Shown in pieces: positions 21,357-30,705 of a stretch of 35,955 bases of DNA. The stretch comes from Rhodobacter sp. CACIA14H1 (lineage in GTDB: Bacteria; Pseudomonadota; Alphaproteobacteria; Rhodobacterales; Rhodobacteraceae). The position numbers and the translations under genes were made by a program. Positions within the stretch are counted from its first letter, which is position 1. Every line of letters begins with the position of its first letter. Location of the stretch: NCBI GenBank assembly GCA_000500915.1, contig AYNO01000018.1, positions 1 through 35,955 on the forward strand, given 5' to 3'. Under the pieces are notes generated by a model. That model did not search any database. It was not told the origin of the DNA and saw only the letters and a list, made by a program, of their open reading frames with translations.

Positions 21357-22429
21357 TGCCCGTCCTCCATCAGCGTGACGGCCTGATCCGGACGCAGCTT
21401 GCTGACGCCCGCCGTGACGACGCGGTCCCCCGCCTCGATCCCCTCGGTCACGAGGAAACGGTCCTGCTCGTAACGCGCGATGGTGACCGGTTTGCGCTTC
21501 AGAAGACCGGTCCCCTCCTCGACGACAAAGACCGCCGGAAGATCGCCCTCGTTCGTCAGCGCCGCCGCCGGAAACGCCATCAGGCCGGGGCTGCTTATCG
21601 CCACGGTCCCTTCCACCGTCGCCCCGAAACCCATGCGCTCCGGCGCGTCCTTCAGCGAAACAAGGACGCGATATGTCCGCGTCACCGGATCGGCCGCAGG
21701 GCTGATCTCGCGCAGGATGCCATCTGCCGTGACCTGCGGATCCGACACAAGCGAGATGCCGACCGGCAACCCTGCCTGCGCCCCGGCGACCAGCTTTTCG
21801 GAAATGTTGAAGGCCGCCTCGCGTTCCCCGCCCGCCGCGATGCGCAGCACGGGCTGGCCCGCCGCGACCACCTCGCCCGGCTGGGCCGCGATGGCGATGA
21901 CGGTGCCGCCCTCGGGTGCCCGCAGCTCCGCATAGCTCAACTGGTCGCGGGCCGCCGCCAGCTGGGCCTTGCTCGCCTCCACCCGCGCCAGCGCGGCCTG
22001 CCAGTCCGCCTCGGCCGCCTCGACCGCAGCCTTCGAAACGATGTCGCGGCTGGCCAGTTGCCGCTGCCGCTCCACATGGGTGCGGGCGACGCTTTCGCCT
22101 GCAGTGGCGGCCTCGACCTCGGCCTCGGCGATGCGCAACTGGTTCTCCAGATCACGCGGATCGATCGTGGCCAGCAGATCCCCCGCCTTGACCACCGCTC
22201 CGGCTTCGACGGGACGGGTCAGGAGGCGTCCGCCCAGCTTGAACGCCAGCGGCACGTCACGCCGCGCGACGATCTCTCCCGTCTGCGTGACCTGCTGCAC
22301 CTCGTCGGCCGCGGTCGCCACCACGCTGCGCACGGCGCGCAGGGGTTCAGGGGTTTCCTCTTCTTCCGTGCAGGCGCCCAGCGCGACAACCGCGACAAGG
22401 CCAAGTGTGATGGGAAGGCGTGAACGCAT
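21353..22429 (-). CDS. RND efflux periplasmic adaptor (HlyD/AcrA-like)
   Basis: N-terminal lipoprotein-like LGLVAVVALGACT; V..TGEIVARRDVPLAFKLGGRL...AGDLLATIDPRDLENQL; overlaps the permease start. Confidence 0.92.
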   Translation of the reverse strand: MRSRLPITLGLVAVVALGACTEEEETPEPLRAVRSVVATAADEVQQVTQTGEIVARRDVPLAFKLGGRLLTRPVEAGAVVKAGDLLATIDPRDLENQLRIAEAEVEAATAGESVARTHVERQRQLASRDIVSKAAVEAAEADWQAALARVEASKAQLAAARDQLSYAELRAPEGGTVIAIAAQPGEVVAAGQPVLRIAAGGEREAAFNISEKLVAGAQAGLPVGISLVSDPQVTADGILREISPAADPVTRTYRVLVSLKDAPERMGFGATVEGTVAISSPGLMAFPAAALTNEGDLPAVFVVEEGTGLLKRKPVTIARYEQDRFLVTEGIEAGDRVVTAGVSKLRPDQAVTLMEDGQ

Positions 22430-22441
22430 CTTTTGACCTCA

Positions 22442-22519
22442 CTAATCTGAAACTTCGTAATGTTACTAGGATTGACCATTCCACCCTGTCAAGATATTTC
22501 TGATGAAGTTTCAGATTAG
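22442..22519. promoter_or_regulatory. Divergent promoter/operator between RND adaptor and TetR: 15-bp perfect inverted arms
   Basis: CTAATCTGAAACTTC (22442-22456) and GAAGTTTCAGATTAG (22505-22519); promoter-like TTGACC-17-TATTTC on + and TTGACA-18-TAGTAA on - in between. Confidence 0.7.
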
Positions 22520-22526
22520 GTGTCCG

Positions 22527-23150
22527 ATGGACCTTCCCTCCACCACGCCCGCTCGCCCTCCGCTGCAACACCGCAGCAAACAGCGTGTGGACCGCATTCT
22601 CGACGCGGCCCGCGAACTGATCGCGATTCGCGGCTGCGCCGCGCTGACGATGCGCGACCTCGCCCAGGAAAGCGGGATGACCCCCGCCTCCATCTACCGC
22701 TATTTCCCGAACCGGGCCGCGGTGCTGGAACGGCTGGGCGAGGATTATGCCCGTCTCTTCATCGACCGGCTCCTTGCCGCGCTCGAGGACCGCTCCCTGA
22801 CCCGCGAAGGTTTCGTCGTCCGCTTCCGCACCCTGATCGACGAATTCTACGCCCTGCACCTCCGCGATCCGGTGCTTCGGGACATCTGGCAGGGCGTGCT
22901 GGTGGACAAGGCGCTGTCCGGCATCGCCCGCAGGACAAGGGATACGGGCGTCCGGCTCCTGATGGATGTGGTGGCACCGCTCTTTCCGGATGTCCGCCCG
23001 GCCGAGCTGAAACTGGACATGCTTCTGCTGCTGGAGCTGGCCACGACGGCCACTTCGGCCGCCCTCGACCTGCCGGCATCAGATGCCCGCCGGGTGGTGG
23101 ACCGTGGCAAAGGCTGGATAGCGCCACTGGTCCACGACTATTTACCCTGA
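22527..23150 (+). CDS. TetR/AcrR family regulator (upstream ATG at 22503 lies inside the operator)
   Basis: SKQRVDRILDAARELIAIRGCAALTMRDLAQESGMTPASIYRYFPNRAAVLERL. Confidence 0.93.
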   Translation: MDLPSTTPARPPLQHRSKQRVDRILDAARELIAIRGCAALTMRDLAQESGMTPASIYRYFPNRAAVLERLGEDYARLFIDRLLAALEDRSLTREGFVVRFRTLIDEFYALHLRDPVLRDIWQGVLVDKALSGIARRTRDTGVRLLMDVVAPLFPDVRPAELKLDMLLLLELATTATSAALDLPASDARRVVDRGKGWIAPLVHDYLP

Positions 23151-23154
23151 TATA

Positions 23155-23787
23155 TCAGATACCTGCGACCCAGATTGCACGGATCATCGCCTTCAGCCTG
23201 TCGATGGTCCGCCGCGCCTCGAGCGCCGGCATGTCCAGTGCGGCGCGGACGGCAGCCTCCACGAACTCTGTCATCAGAAGGATGGACAGACGCAGGTCGT
23301 CCCGTCTGGCCGGCGGAACCACCGGCACCAAAGCGGCACAGAGTGCGTCGATCTTCGCTTCGCTGTCCCTCCGGCTCAGTTCCCGCAGCGACTTGTCGGA
23401 AACGATGCCGAACATGATGTCCCGCATCACAGGATCCTGCTGGTTCATCTGGAAGAAAAGCTCCACGATCTCGTCGATCGTGTCCATCGCGCTGGTGTAA
23501 TCCTGCGGGATGACGGCCAGCTTTTCGGCCATCCGCCTGCCGAACTCGTCCAGATACCGTTCCGCCAGTGCGCAGAGGATCGCCGTCTTGTTGGGGAAAT
23601 ACTGGTACATTGAACCGGCGGTGATGCCCGCGCTTTCGGCAATGTCCACAATGGACAGCGCCGCCGACCCCCGCGCCGCGACGATGTCGCGCGCGGCATC
23701 CAGTATCTGGTCAACGCGCTGCTGGCTGCGCGCCTGCTTCGGCGCCCTGATGCTGTCCTGCCTTTGCCGTGCCATCGCGGCCTCCAT
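23155..23787 (-). CDS. TetR/AcrR family regulator, paralogue of the neighbouring TetR
   Basis: SQQRVDQILDAARDIVAARGSAALSIVDIAESAGITAGSMYQYFPNKTAILCALAERYLDEF. Confidence 0.93.
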   Translation of the reverse strand: MEAAMARQRQDSIRAPKQARSQQRVDQILDAARDIVAARGSAALSIVDIAESAGITAGSMYQYFPNKTAILCALAERYLDEFGRRMAEKLAVIPQDYTSAMDTIDEIVELFFQMNQQDPVMRDIMFGIVSDKSLRELSRRDSEAKIDALCAALVPVVPPARRDDLRLSILLMTEFVEAAVRAALDMPALEARRTIDRLKAMIRAIWVAGI

Positions 23788-23806
23788 CCTGAATATTTTT
23801 CAGGAT
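23786..23806. promoter_or_regulatory. Candidate autoregulatory operator of the second TetR
   Basis: Perfect inverted repeat ATCCTGAA-TATTT-TTCAGGAT overlapping the start codon. Confidence 0.6.
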
Positions 23807-23878
23807 TAGGTCGATCACCCCTTCCATGTCAACACGACACATTTCAAAAGCTGAAGGATATTCGCGTTAAGCCACAGC

Positions 23879-24460
23879 TCATCCCAGCAGCATCCCGGCG
23901 CCGCCAAGCAGCAGACCCCCAAGGATCAGGACCGTCACCGGCACAAGGCTGGGAAGGTCGGTCCGGTCCCCCGCGACGCGGGCCCGCAATACGTCGCCCA
24001 GGGTGGCAAGGATGGCGATCTCGTCCGCATCGTCCACCTGCATCAACCGCTCCACCTCGGCCTCCGAGGCGGGAAAAGGGTCGCGCAACCGCTCGGCTGC
24101 CCGCCGTGCCGTCCGGCGCGACTGCACCAGCGCGATGACCGCGCCCAGCGTCAGCAGAACGGGGCACAGGCCCACAAGGATGATGCGCGGCAGGTCATCG
24201 GGATAGGAAAAGGTCAGTATCCCCGTCCGCAGCAGCGCACCGATCACCGTCATGGCACTGGCAAGCGCACCGATCGACAGCCCGAACAGCAGCCGCAGAT
24301 GCCCCGCCACCAGCCCGCGCGTCCCCGCCATCTGGTCGATATGGATCCGGACCAGCGTCTCCAGCGCGAACTTCCGCGCCTCGAAACGCAGTTTCCGCAA
24401 CTCGACTCCGGCATCCGGGACGGGTGCCTGAACGGGGGGTTTGTCTTCGGGATGCATCAT
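23879..24460 (-). CDS. Membrane protein of unknown function
   Basis: Several hydrophobic segments (LRLLFGLSIGALASAMTVIGALL; IILVGLCPVLLTLGAVIALV; LVPVTVLILGGLLLGGAGMLLG); reading frame intact. Confidence 0.6.
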   Translation of the reverse strand: MMHPEDKPPVQAPVPDAGVELRKLRFEARKFALETLVRIHIDQMAGTRGLVAGHLRLLFGLSIGALASAMTVIGALLRTGILTFSYPDDLPRIILVGLCPVLLTLGAVIALVQSRRTARRAAERLRDPFPASEAEVERLMQVDDADEIAILATLGDVLRARVAGDRTDLPSLVPVTVLILGGLLLGGAGMLLG

Positions 24461-24553
24461 CTACCGCTCACGGACCACAACAGGCGCAGCTTACACGCAA
24501 CGCCGCTGCACCGCGCAAGCCCTGCCTCCACCGCACCGACACAGGACGCAGGG

Positions 24554-25516
24554 TCACGAAGGGTGCCGGGACTGCAAAAGGCGGCGCAGGCTCCGCGCAT
24601 CCTCGAACCCCAGCTCGTGGGCGATCTGCTCGCGCGTCATGCCGCCTGCATTCATCCGCGCCCGCGCCCTTGCCAGCCTGACGGTGTGCAGCAACGCGCG
24701 GTAGCTGGTGCCTGCCTCCTCCAGCCGCCGCCGCAGGCTCCGCTCGCTGGTTCCAAAGGCAGCCGCCACCCGCGCCAGCGGTTCCACCTCGGGCAGGGAC
24801 CGGATGATCCGGGCCTCGATGGCGTGCAGCATGTCCCGCTGGCCCTGCTCGGCATCGACAAGCGCCTGAAGCGCAAGCTGCGTCTCGGCAAAGGCGAAGG
24901 AATCGGCCTGCGGATTGGCCGTGTCCAGCACCGGCCCCGCCAGAAGCACCGACTGCCGCTCTGCCCCGTATTCGACCTCGCAGGCGCAAAAGGCCGAAAA
25001 CCGCCGCCTGTCCACGGGACGGAAGGGCGTCGTGACCTTAAGCACCGGGTTCCGGCCCGCGGACATGAACCGCGCCGCGATCAGGATCATCACATGCGCC
25101 TCCTGCATCAGGAACCGCCGGACCGGCGACCCGGCAAAGCGCGACTGCATCGTGATCAGCAACCCCCCGTCCGGCCGCTCCGTCGCATCGAAGTCCAACA
25201 TGGTGCCCAGGATGCTGTGATACCGCAGGCCCACATGCACGGCATCGCGCAGCGTCGGGCTGGCAAGCATCGCAGCGGCCACAAGACCGAACGACGCAAA
25301 GGTCTGCCGGTAGCCGACGGCCAGCCCGAGATCGGGATCACCCGACAGGTCCAGCGCACGCAGCAGCAATGCCTGGCTCTGCAGGAAACTGATCCTCTGG
25401 TGGTTGGGCAGCGTCCCGTCCGCCCGGAAGACGGACCAGTCCGGATCGCGTCCCGGATCCAGACCGCGCGACTGCAATTCGTGAAAGGTGTGGAACAGGA
25501 TCTGCGGCGTGATCAT
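24554..25516 (-). CDS. AraC family transcriptional regulator
   Basis: N-terminal AraC-type ligand domain and C-terminal HTH: RVAAAFGTSERSLRRRLEEAGTSYRALLHTVRLARARARMNAGGMTREQIAHELGFEDARSLRRLLQSR. Confidence 0.9.
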   Translation of the reverse strand: MITPQILFHTFHELQSRGLDPGRDPDWSVFRADGTLPNHQRISFLQSQALLLRALDLSGDPDLGLAVGYRQTFASFGLVAAAMLASPTLRDAVHVGLRYHSILGTMLDFDATERPDGGLLITMQSRFAGSPVRRFLMQEAHVMILIAARFMSAGRNPVLKVTTPFRPVDRRRFSAFCACEVEYGAERQSVLLAGPVLDTANPQADSFAFAETQLALQALVDAEQGQRDMLHAIEARIIRSLPEVEPLARVAAAFGTSERSLRRRLEEAGTSYRALLHTVRLARARARMNAGGMTREQIAHELGFEDARSLRRLLQSRHPS

Positions 25517-25712
25517 CACGCGCTCCTGCCGCTCTGCCAGGTTCACCGCCACACCGTCCCCCGACCATCACCCGCACCGGTCTGAAAGCATGATGCTTTT
25601 GGCCGAACTTGTCCAGTTTCGGGCCGAAGCTGCCCTTATCGGCGCGGCTGTCCGGCCGCATCCTCCGCCAACGCAAGGGAAAGTGCGACCGACAGGAAAA
25701 GGGGACGTGTTT

Positions 25713-26828
25713 ATGATTGCACGGGGTATCTATGCCGCAATGGCGGCAATGGCCGTGACGGCCGGTCATGCAACGGCAGGTGCGCTGGAGCAGACGAACC
25801 AGTCCATTCCCATCCTGTTCGAACAGGGCGGTTATGCCGAACTCGGCTTCACGCTGGCCTCCCCCGACGTGCGGGGCACCGACATCCTCGGAACCGGAAC
25901 GGGCAATGTCGGCCGCGACTACAGCATGGGCAGCCTCGGTCTGAAACTGGACCTGACGGACAGCATGTCCGCCGCGCTGGTGGTGGATCAGCCCTTCGGG
26001 ATCAGCGTGGCCTACGGCCCGGCGTCACCCGTCTTTGCCGGCACGACCGGACAGATGGACAGCACGGCCGTCACCGCCCTGCTCCGCTACCGGCTGGACG
26101 GCGGATGGGCAATCCATGGCGGCCTGCGCGGGCAGTGGCTGGACGCTTCGGCTCGGCTCGGCGGGCTGGGGGCAGGTCCGGCGGACGGCTATGCGGTCCG
26201 GCTCGGCCGGGAATTCGGCGTCGGATACGTCCTCGGCGGATCCTACGAATTGCCCGACATCGCGCTGCGCGTCGCCCTGACCTACAATTCCGAAATCCGG
26301 TATGACGCCACCACGACCGAAACCCTGCCCGCCGCCTTCGGTGGTCCGGCCGTCGTGACCGCGCCCATCTCCTACGCCACGCCGCAATCGCTCAACCTCG
26401 ATATCCAGTCGGGAATCGCCGAGCGCACGCTTGTCTTCGGGTCCATCCGCTGGGTGGACTGGTCGGCCTTCAACCTGTCTCCGGCAACCTTCACCGCCGC
26501 GACCGGCGAGGCACTGGCAAGCTATCCCAGCGACATCGTCACCTACACGCTCGGTGTCGGCCACCAGGTCACGGACAGCCTGTCGCTGGCGGCCGCCGTC
26601 GCCTACGAGGATGAACGCAACCGCGCCGGTTCGCCGCTCGGTCCCGTGAATGGCTATACCAGCCTCTCCGTCGCGGCGATCCACGAAACCGAACGGCACC
26701 GCCTCTCGGTCGGCATCGGCCACTACTGGCTGCGCGACGCCGACCCGCAGGCAGGCGGCGCACCGCTCGGCACCTTCCGCGACAACCGCCTGACCGCCAT
26801 CGAAGTGAAATTCGGCTTCAAGTTCTGA
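25713..26828 (+). CDS. FadL/OmpP1-like outer membrane transport protein
   Basis: Signal peptide MIARGIYAAMAAMAVTAGHATAGALEQTNQSIPILFEQGGYAELGFTLASPDVRG; beta-barrel pattern ending in KFGFKF. Confidence 0.82.
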   Translation: MIARGIYAAMAAMAVTAGHATAGALEQTNQSIPILFEQGGYAELGFTLASPDVRGTDILGTGTGNVGRDYSMGSLGLKLDLTDSMSAALVVDQPFGISVAYGPASPVFAGTTGQMDSTAVTALLRYRLDGGWAIHGGLRGQWLDASARLGGLGAGPADGYAVRLGREFGVGYVLGGSYELPDIALRVALTYNSEIRYDATTTETLPAAFGGPAVVTAPISYATPQSLNLDIQSGIAERTLVFGSIRWVDWSAFNLSPATFTAATGEALASYPSDIVTYTLGVGHQVTDSLSLAAAVAYEDERNRAGSPLGPVNGYTSLSVAAIHETERHRLSVGIGHYWLRDADPQAGGAPLGTFRDNRLTAIEVKFGFKF

Positions 26829-26861
26829 CCATCACGCAGACAAGGATTGGGGAACCCCGCC

Positions 26862-28241
26862 ATGACCACGACACAACAGAAAATCTGCATCATCGGGGCC
26901 GGTCCTGCCGGTCTCGCCATGGCACGCGCCTGTCTGGTGGCGGGCGTCCCCTATGACCAGTTCGACGCACACAGCGATGTGGGCGGGCTCTGGGACATCG
27001 ACCAGCCCGGCTCGCCGATGTATGAAAGCGCGCATTTCATCTCGTCCAAGACCATGTCGGGCTTCGACGGTTTCCCCTTTCCGGCGGATTACCCGGACTA
27101 CCCCTCGCACCGCCAGATCCTGACCTATATCCGCGCCTTCGCGGACCATTGGTCCCTGCGCGACCGCATCCGCTTCTCCACCCGCATCGCCGACATCGAA
27201 AAGCAGGACGAAGGCGACTGGATCGTCACGCTCGATAGCGGCGAACGCCGCCGCTACCTCGGCGTGGTCTGCGCCACCGGCTCGAACTGGCACCCCCGCA
27301 TCCCGGAATTCAAAGGCCATTTCGACGGCGAAATCCGGCATTCCGGCACCTATCGCAGCCCTGACGAATTCAGGGGCAAGCGCGTCATGGTCGTGGGCGC
27401 GGGCAATTCCGGCGTGGACATCGCCTGCGACGCCGCCACCAACGCGGACCGCGCCTTCCTGTCCGTCCGCCGCGGCTACCATTTCGTGCCGAAGCACATC
27501 ATGGGCACACCCACCGATGTCTTCGCCTCCTCCGGCCCGAAGCTGCCGCTCTGGCTGATGCGGATCGTCTTCGGCGGCCTGCTGAAATTCTACGTGGGGG
27601 ATGTCACCCGCGTCGGCTTGCCCAAACCCGACCACAAGCTGCTGGAATCCCACCCCATCCTGAACACGCAGGTCTTGCACCACATGCACCACGGCGACCT
27701 GATCGCCAAACCCGACATCGACCGTCTGGACGGCAACGGCGTCATCTTCAAGGACGGCACGCGCGAGGAACTGGACATGATCCTCCTCGCCACCGGCTAC
27801 ACGCAGGTCCAGCCCTATGCCCGCGACTACTTCCGCTACGAAGGCGGGCGCCCGAACATGTACCTGCAGCTCTTTTCGCGCGAACACCGCAACCTGACCG
27901 CGCCCAGCTTCATCGAAACCAACTCCGGCGCGTTCAAGCTGTTCGACCTCATGGCCTTCGCCATCGCCAACCACATCAAGGACCAGATCGACGGCAAACC
28001 GCAGGCCGCCCAGATGGCCCGCATGATCCGCGAGGATGCGCCCGACCTGACCGGCGGAATCCGCTTCGTCGCGTCGGATCGGCACGCCTCCTATTTCGAC
28101 AGCGACAGCTGGCAGAAATACCTCAAGGGCATCTTCCGCAAGATGGGCTGGACACTGCCCGACAGGCACCCCGCCGTCACGACCAACACCCCGCCGAAAC
28201 CGGGGTCCAATGTCACCTCCTTCAAGATTGCAGCCGAGTAA
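26862..28241 (+). CDS. Flavin-containing monooxygenase (FMO family)
   Basis: IIGAGPAGLAMA Rossmann; FMO fingerprint F-D-G-E-I-R-H-S-G-T-Y; second Rossmann MVVGAGNSGVDIA. Confidence 0.93.
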   Translation: MTTTQQKICIIGAGPAGLAMARACLVAGVPYDQFDAHSDVGGLWDIDQPGSPMYESAHFISSKTMSGFDGFPFPADYPDYPSHRQILTYIRAFADHWSLRDRIRFSTRIADIEKQDEGDWIVTLDSGERRRYLGVVCATGSNWHPRIPEFKGHFDGEIRHSGTYRSPDEFRGKRVMVVGAGNSGVDIACDAATNADRAFLSVRRGYHFVPKHIMGTPTDVFASSGPKLPLWLMRIVFGGLLKFYVGDVTRVGLPKPDHKLLESHPILNTQVLHHMHHGDLIAKPDIDRLDGNGVIFKDGTREELDMILLATGYTQVQPYARDYFRYEGGRPNMYLQLFSREHRNLTAPSFIETNSGAFKLFDLMAFAIANHIKDQIDGKPQAAQMARMIREDAPDLTGGIRFVASDRHASYFDSDSWQKYLKGIFRKMGWTLPDRHPAVTTNTPPKPGSNVTSFKIAAE

Positions 28242-28251
28242 GGACCTCATC

Positions 28252-29058
28252 ATGACCAGAACAGCACTGCTGACCGGTGCGACGGGTGGCCTCGGACAGG
28301 CCATCGCAGCACGGATGGCCGCCGACGGATACCGCCTGATCCTCGTGGATTTCGACGCCACGCGACTGGCTGACATGGCCGCCCGCTATCCGGGGGCCGA
28401 GACGCATGTCCTCGACCAGCGCGATCCCGCCGCCGTGACCCGCTTCTGCGAAGAAGCGATCGAACAGGGCACCTTCGCCGATGTCGCCGTCGTCAATGCG
28501 GGGATGCTGGTGATCGGCAATGTCGCGGACATCTCGCGTCAGGCCATGCTTGACCAGTTGCAGGTGAACCTCGTCTCCGGCGCCCTGATGATCCAGTCCC
28601 TTGCCCGCCGCATGTCGCGCGAACGCAAGGGGCACATCATCGCCACCGTCTCCATGGGCGGGATCGTCTCGCTCAAGGGCAGCGCCACCTATTCGGCGTC
28701 CAAATTCGGCCTGCGCGGCCTGCTCTGGGGCCTGCGGGACGAACTGTCGGCGGATGGCGTGCATGTCACCGGCATCTATCCGGCCGGCATCGACACGCCC
28801 ATGCTCCGGCACGAGGCGCGCAATGGCGGCTCCGCCCTCAACTTCGTCGGTGATCCCGTGACGGTGGATGATGTCGTGGACGCGATCACCGGCGCCCTGC
28901 GCAAACCCCGCCTCGAAGTCTATGTGCCCTATTCCGAAGGGCTCACTGGCCGGATCGCCGGTGCCTGGCCGGGCCTTCTCGCCCGCCTCTACCCCATGCT
29001 GGAACGGATGGGCGAGAAGGGCCGCGCCAAATTCCTGCGGCGCATCGGCGAAGCGTGA
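28252..29058 (+). CDS. Short-chain dehydrogenase/reductase
   Basis: TALLTGATGGLGQAIA (TGxxxGxG); SATYSASKFGLRGLLWGLRDEL (YxxxK). Confidence 0.94.
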   Translation: MTRTALLTGATGGLGQAIAARMAADGYRLILVDFDATRLADMAARYPGAETHVLDQRDPAAVTRFCEEAIEQGTFADVAVVNAGMLVIGNVADISRQAMLDQLQVNLVSGALMIQSLARRMSRERKGHIIATVSMGGIVSLKGSATYSASKFGLRGLLWGLRDELSADGVHVTGIYPAGIDTPMLRHEARNGGSALNFVGDPVTVDDVVDAITGALRKPRLEVYVPYSEGLTGRIAGAWPGLLARLYPMLERMGEKGRAKFLRRIGEA

Positions 29059-29082
29059 CCTTCGCAGCGGCGGCGCGGGCGC

Positions 29083-29892
29083 TCAGTCCTCCGCGCCGCC
29101 ATAGAGGAAACCCTCGCTCAACTCGATCTGCGGCCGCAGCATGGCCGAACCGGGCATCACGCGGCAGCCGGCAGCCCGCGCCGCCGCGATGAAAGGCGTG
29201 TCCTGCGGGCTGATCACCACATCCGCAACCATGGCCTCCGGCGCAATGCCGTCCAGCGCGACGGGCATCCCCTCGCTTCCGCCCATGCCCACGGATGTCG
29301 CATTCGCAACCAGATCGAACCCCGCCAAGGCATCCGTCCCCACCGCCCCGACCGTCCCGACCGCCAACCCCGTCGCCCGCGTCACCTCCTGCGACAGCGC
29401 CGCAGCCTTCCCCGCATCGCGGTTGGAAAGGACCAGCCCGCCCACCCCCGCACCCGCCAGCGCGAAGGCAATCGCCCGCCCCACGCCGCCCGCGCCCAGG
29501 AGCAGCACGCGCCGCCCCTCCGGCTCGAACCCGCTCGCCCGCAGCCCGCGCAGGAAGCCCAGCCCGTCCAGATTGTGCCCGGTCAGCGTCCCGTCCCCCT
29601 CGCGCCGCACGAAGTTCACCGAACCGGCCTGCTCCGCCGCGTCCGTCCGGCGGTCCACCAGCGCCGCCGCGGCAATCTTGTGCGGCGCGGTGATGCACAG
29701 CCCCCGGATGTTGTCCACCCGCCGCACCAGCGCCAGCGCCGCCGCCAGATCCTCCGGCAGCACGTTCAGCCCCCCGCAGCAGAAATCATGGCCCATCGCG
29801 GCGAAATGCTCGTTGAACAGGATCGGCGCCCGGAAATGCCGGACCGGCGTGCCGACGATGTAGAAAAGGTCCGTCTGTCCCGTGATCTGCAT
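29083..29892 (-). CDS. Shikimate dehydrogenase-like protein (copy 1, divergent)
   Basis: IVGTPVRHFRAPILFNEHF; ITAPHKIAAAALVD; GHNLDGLGFLRGL; LLLGAGGVGRAIAFALAGAGV; SNRD. Confidence 0.88.
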   Translation of the reverse strand: MQITGQTDLFYIVGTPVRHFRAPILFNEHFAAMGHDFCCGGLNVLPEDLAAALALVRRVDNIRGLCITAPHKIAAAALVDRRTDAAEQAGSVNFVRREGDGTLTGHNLDGLGFLRGLRASGFEPEGRRVLLLGAGGVGRAIAFALAGAGVGGLVLSNRDAGKAAALSQEVTRATGLAVGTVGAVGTDALAGFDLVANATSVGMGGSEGMPVALDGIAPEAMVADVVISPQDTPFIAAARAAGCRVMPGSAMLRPQIELSEGFLYGGAED

Positions 29893-29895
29893 CGC

Positions 29896-30702
29896 TCACC
29901 CCTCCAACAGGCCAAAGAATTCCGCCACCAGCGCGGGCTGGGGCTTCAACATCTCCGCCCCGCCGATCACGGGGCACCCCCGCGCTGCGGCCTCTGCCAG
30001 CAGCCGGGTCATCGCGGGCTGGACGATCACCTCGGCAACGGTGGTCCGGTCCTCCAGCCCCGTCAGGTCCAGCGGTAGCGGCTCGTCCGGTTTCATGCCC
30101 AGCGACGTTCCGTTCACCACGAGGTCCGCCCGCGCCACCGACCCCGCATCCGCCATGGCAACGCGACACCCCGGCACCGCGCTGCGCAACTCTGCGGCCA
30201 GCGCCTCGGCCTTCGCGCGGTCGCGGTTCATCAGGTCCAGCCCCGCCACCCCCGCCTCTGCCAGCGCAAAGGCGATGGCCCGTCCCACGCCCCCCGTCCC
30301 GCACAGCAGCGCCTGCCGCCCCGCCGGATCGAACCCGTTGGCCCGCAGACCGCCAAGGAACCCGGCGCCGTCCGTATTCGTGCCCGTCAGCGTGCCGTCT
30401 GCATTGCGCCGGACGAAGTTGGTCGCCCCCATCCGCCGCGCCACGGGCGTCAGGTCATCGACCAGCGACCATGCCGCCACCTTGTGCGGGATCGTTATGC
30501 CCAGCCCCGCCACGTTCCGCATCCGCCGCACGGCCTGCAGCATCCCGTCCAGATCGGCAGGCGCCACATGGATCGGCAGGATCACCGCATCCAGCCCCAG
30601 TGCGGCAAAACTGTCATTGATCAGCGCGGTCCCGCGGATATGCGACACGGGATCGGCCAGCATCAGCATGACCGCGGTCTTTCCGGTAATCGGCCCCGTC
30701 AT
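29896..30702 (-). CDS. Shikimate dehydrogenase-like protein (copy 2, divergent)
   Basis: MLADPVSHIRGTALINDSF; ITIPHKVAAWSLVDD; GTNTDGAGFLGGL; LLCGTGGVGRAIAFALAEAGV; MNRD. Confidence 0.88.
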   Translation of the reverse strand: MTGPITGKTAVMLMLADPVSHIRGTALINDSFAALGLDAVILPIHVAPADLDGMLQAVRRMRNVAGLGITIPHKVAAWSLVDDLTPVARRMGATNFVRRNADGTLTGTNTDGAGFLGGLRANGFDPAGRQALLCGTGGVGRAIAFALAEAGVAGLDLMNRDRAKAEALAAELRSAVPGCRVAMADAGSVARADLVVNGTSLGMKPDEPLPLDLTGLEDRTTVAEVIVQPAMTRLLAEAAARGCPVIGGAEMLKPQPALVAEFFGLLEG

Positions 30703-30705
30703 GCG

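Noticed and set aside
18150-21386. 1078-aa plus-strand ORF opposite the RND permease
   Set aside because: Arg/His/Gln/Asp-rich translation with no domain; antisense shadow of a high-GC coding gene. The minus-strand RND frame is clearly real.
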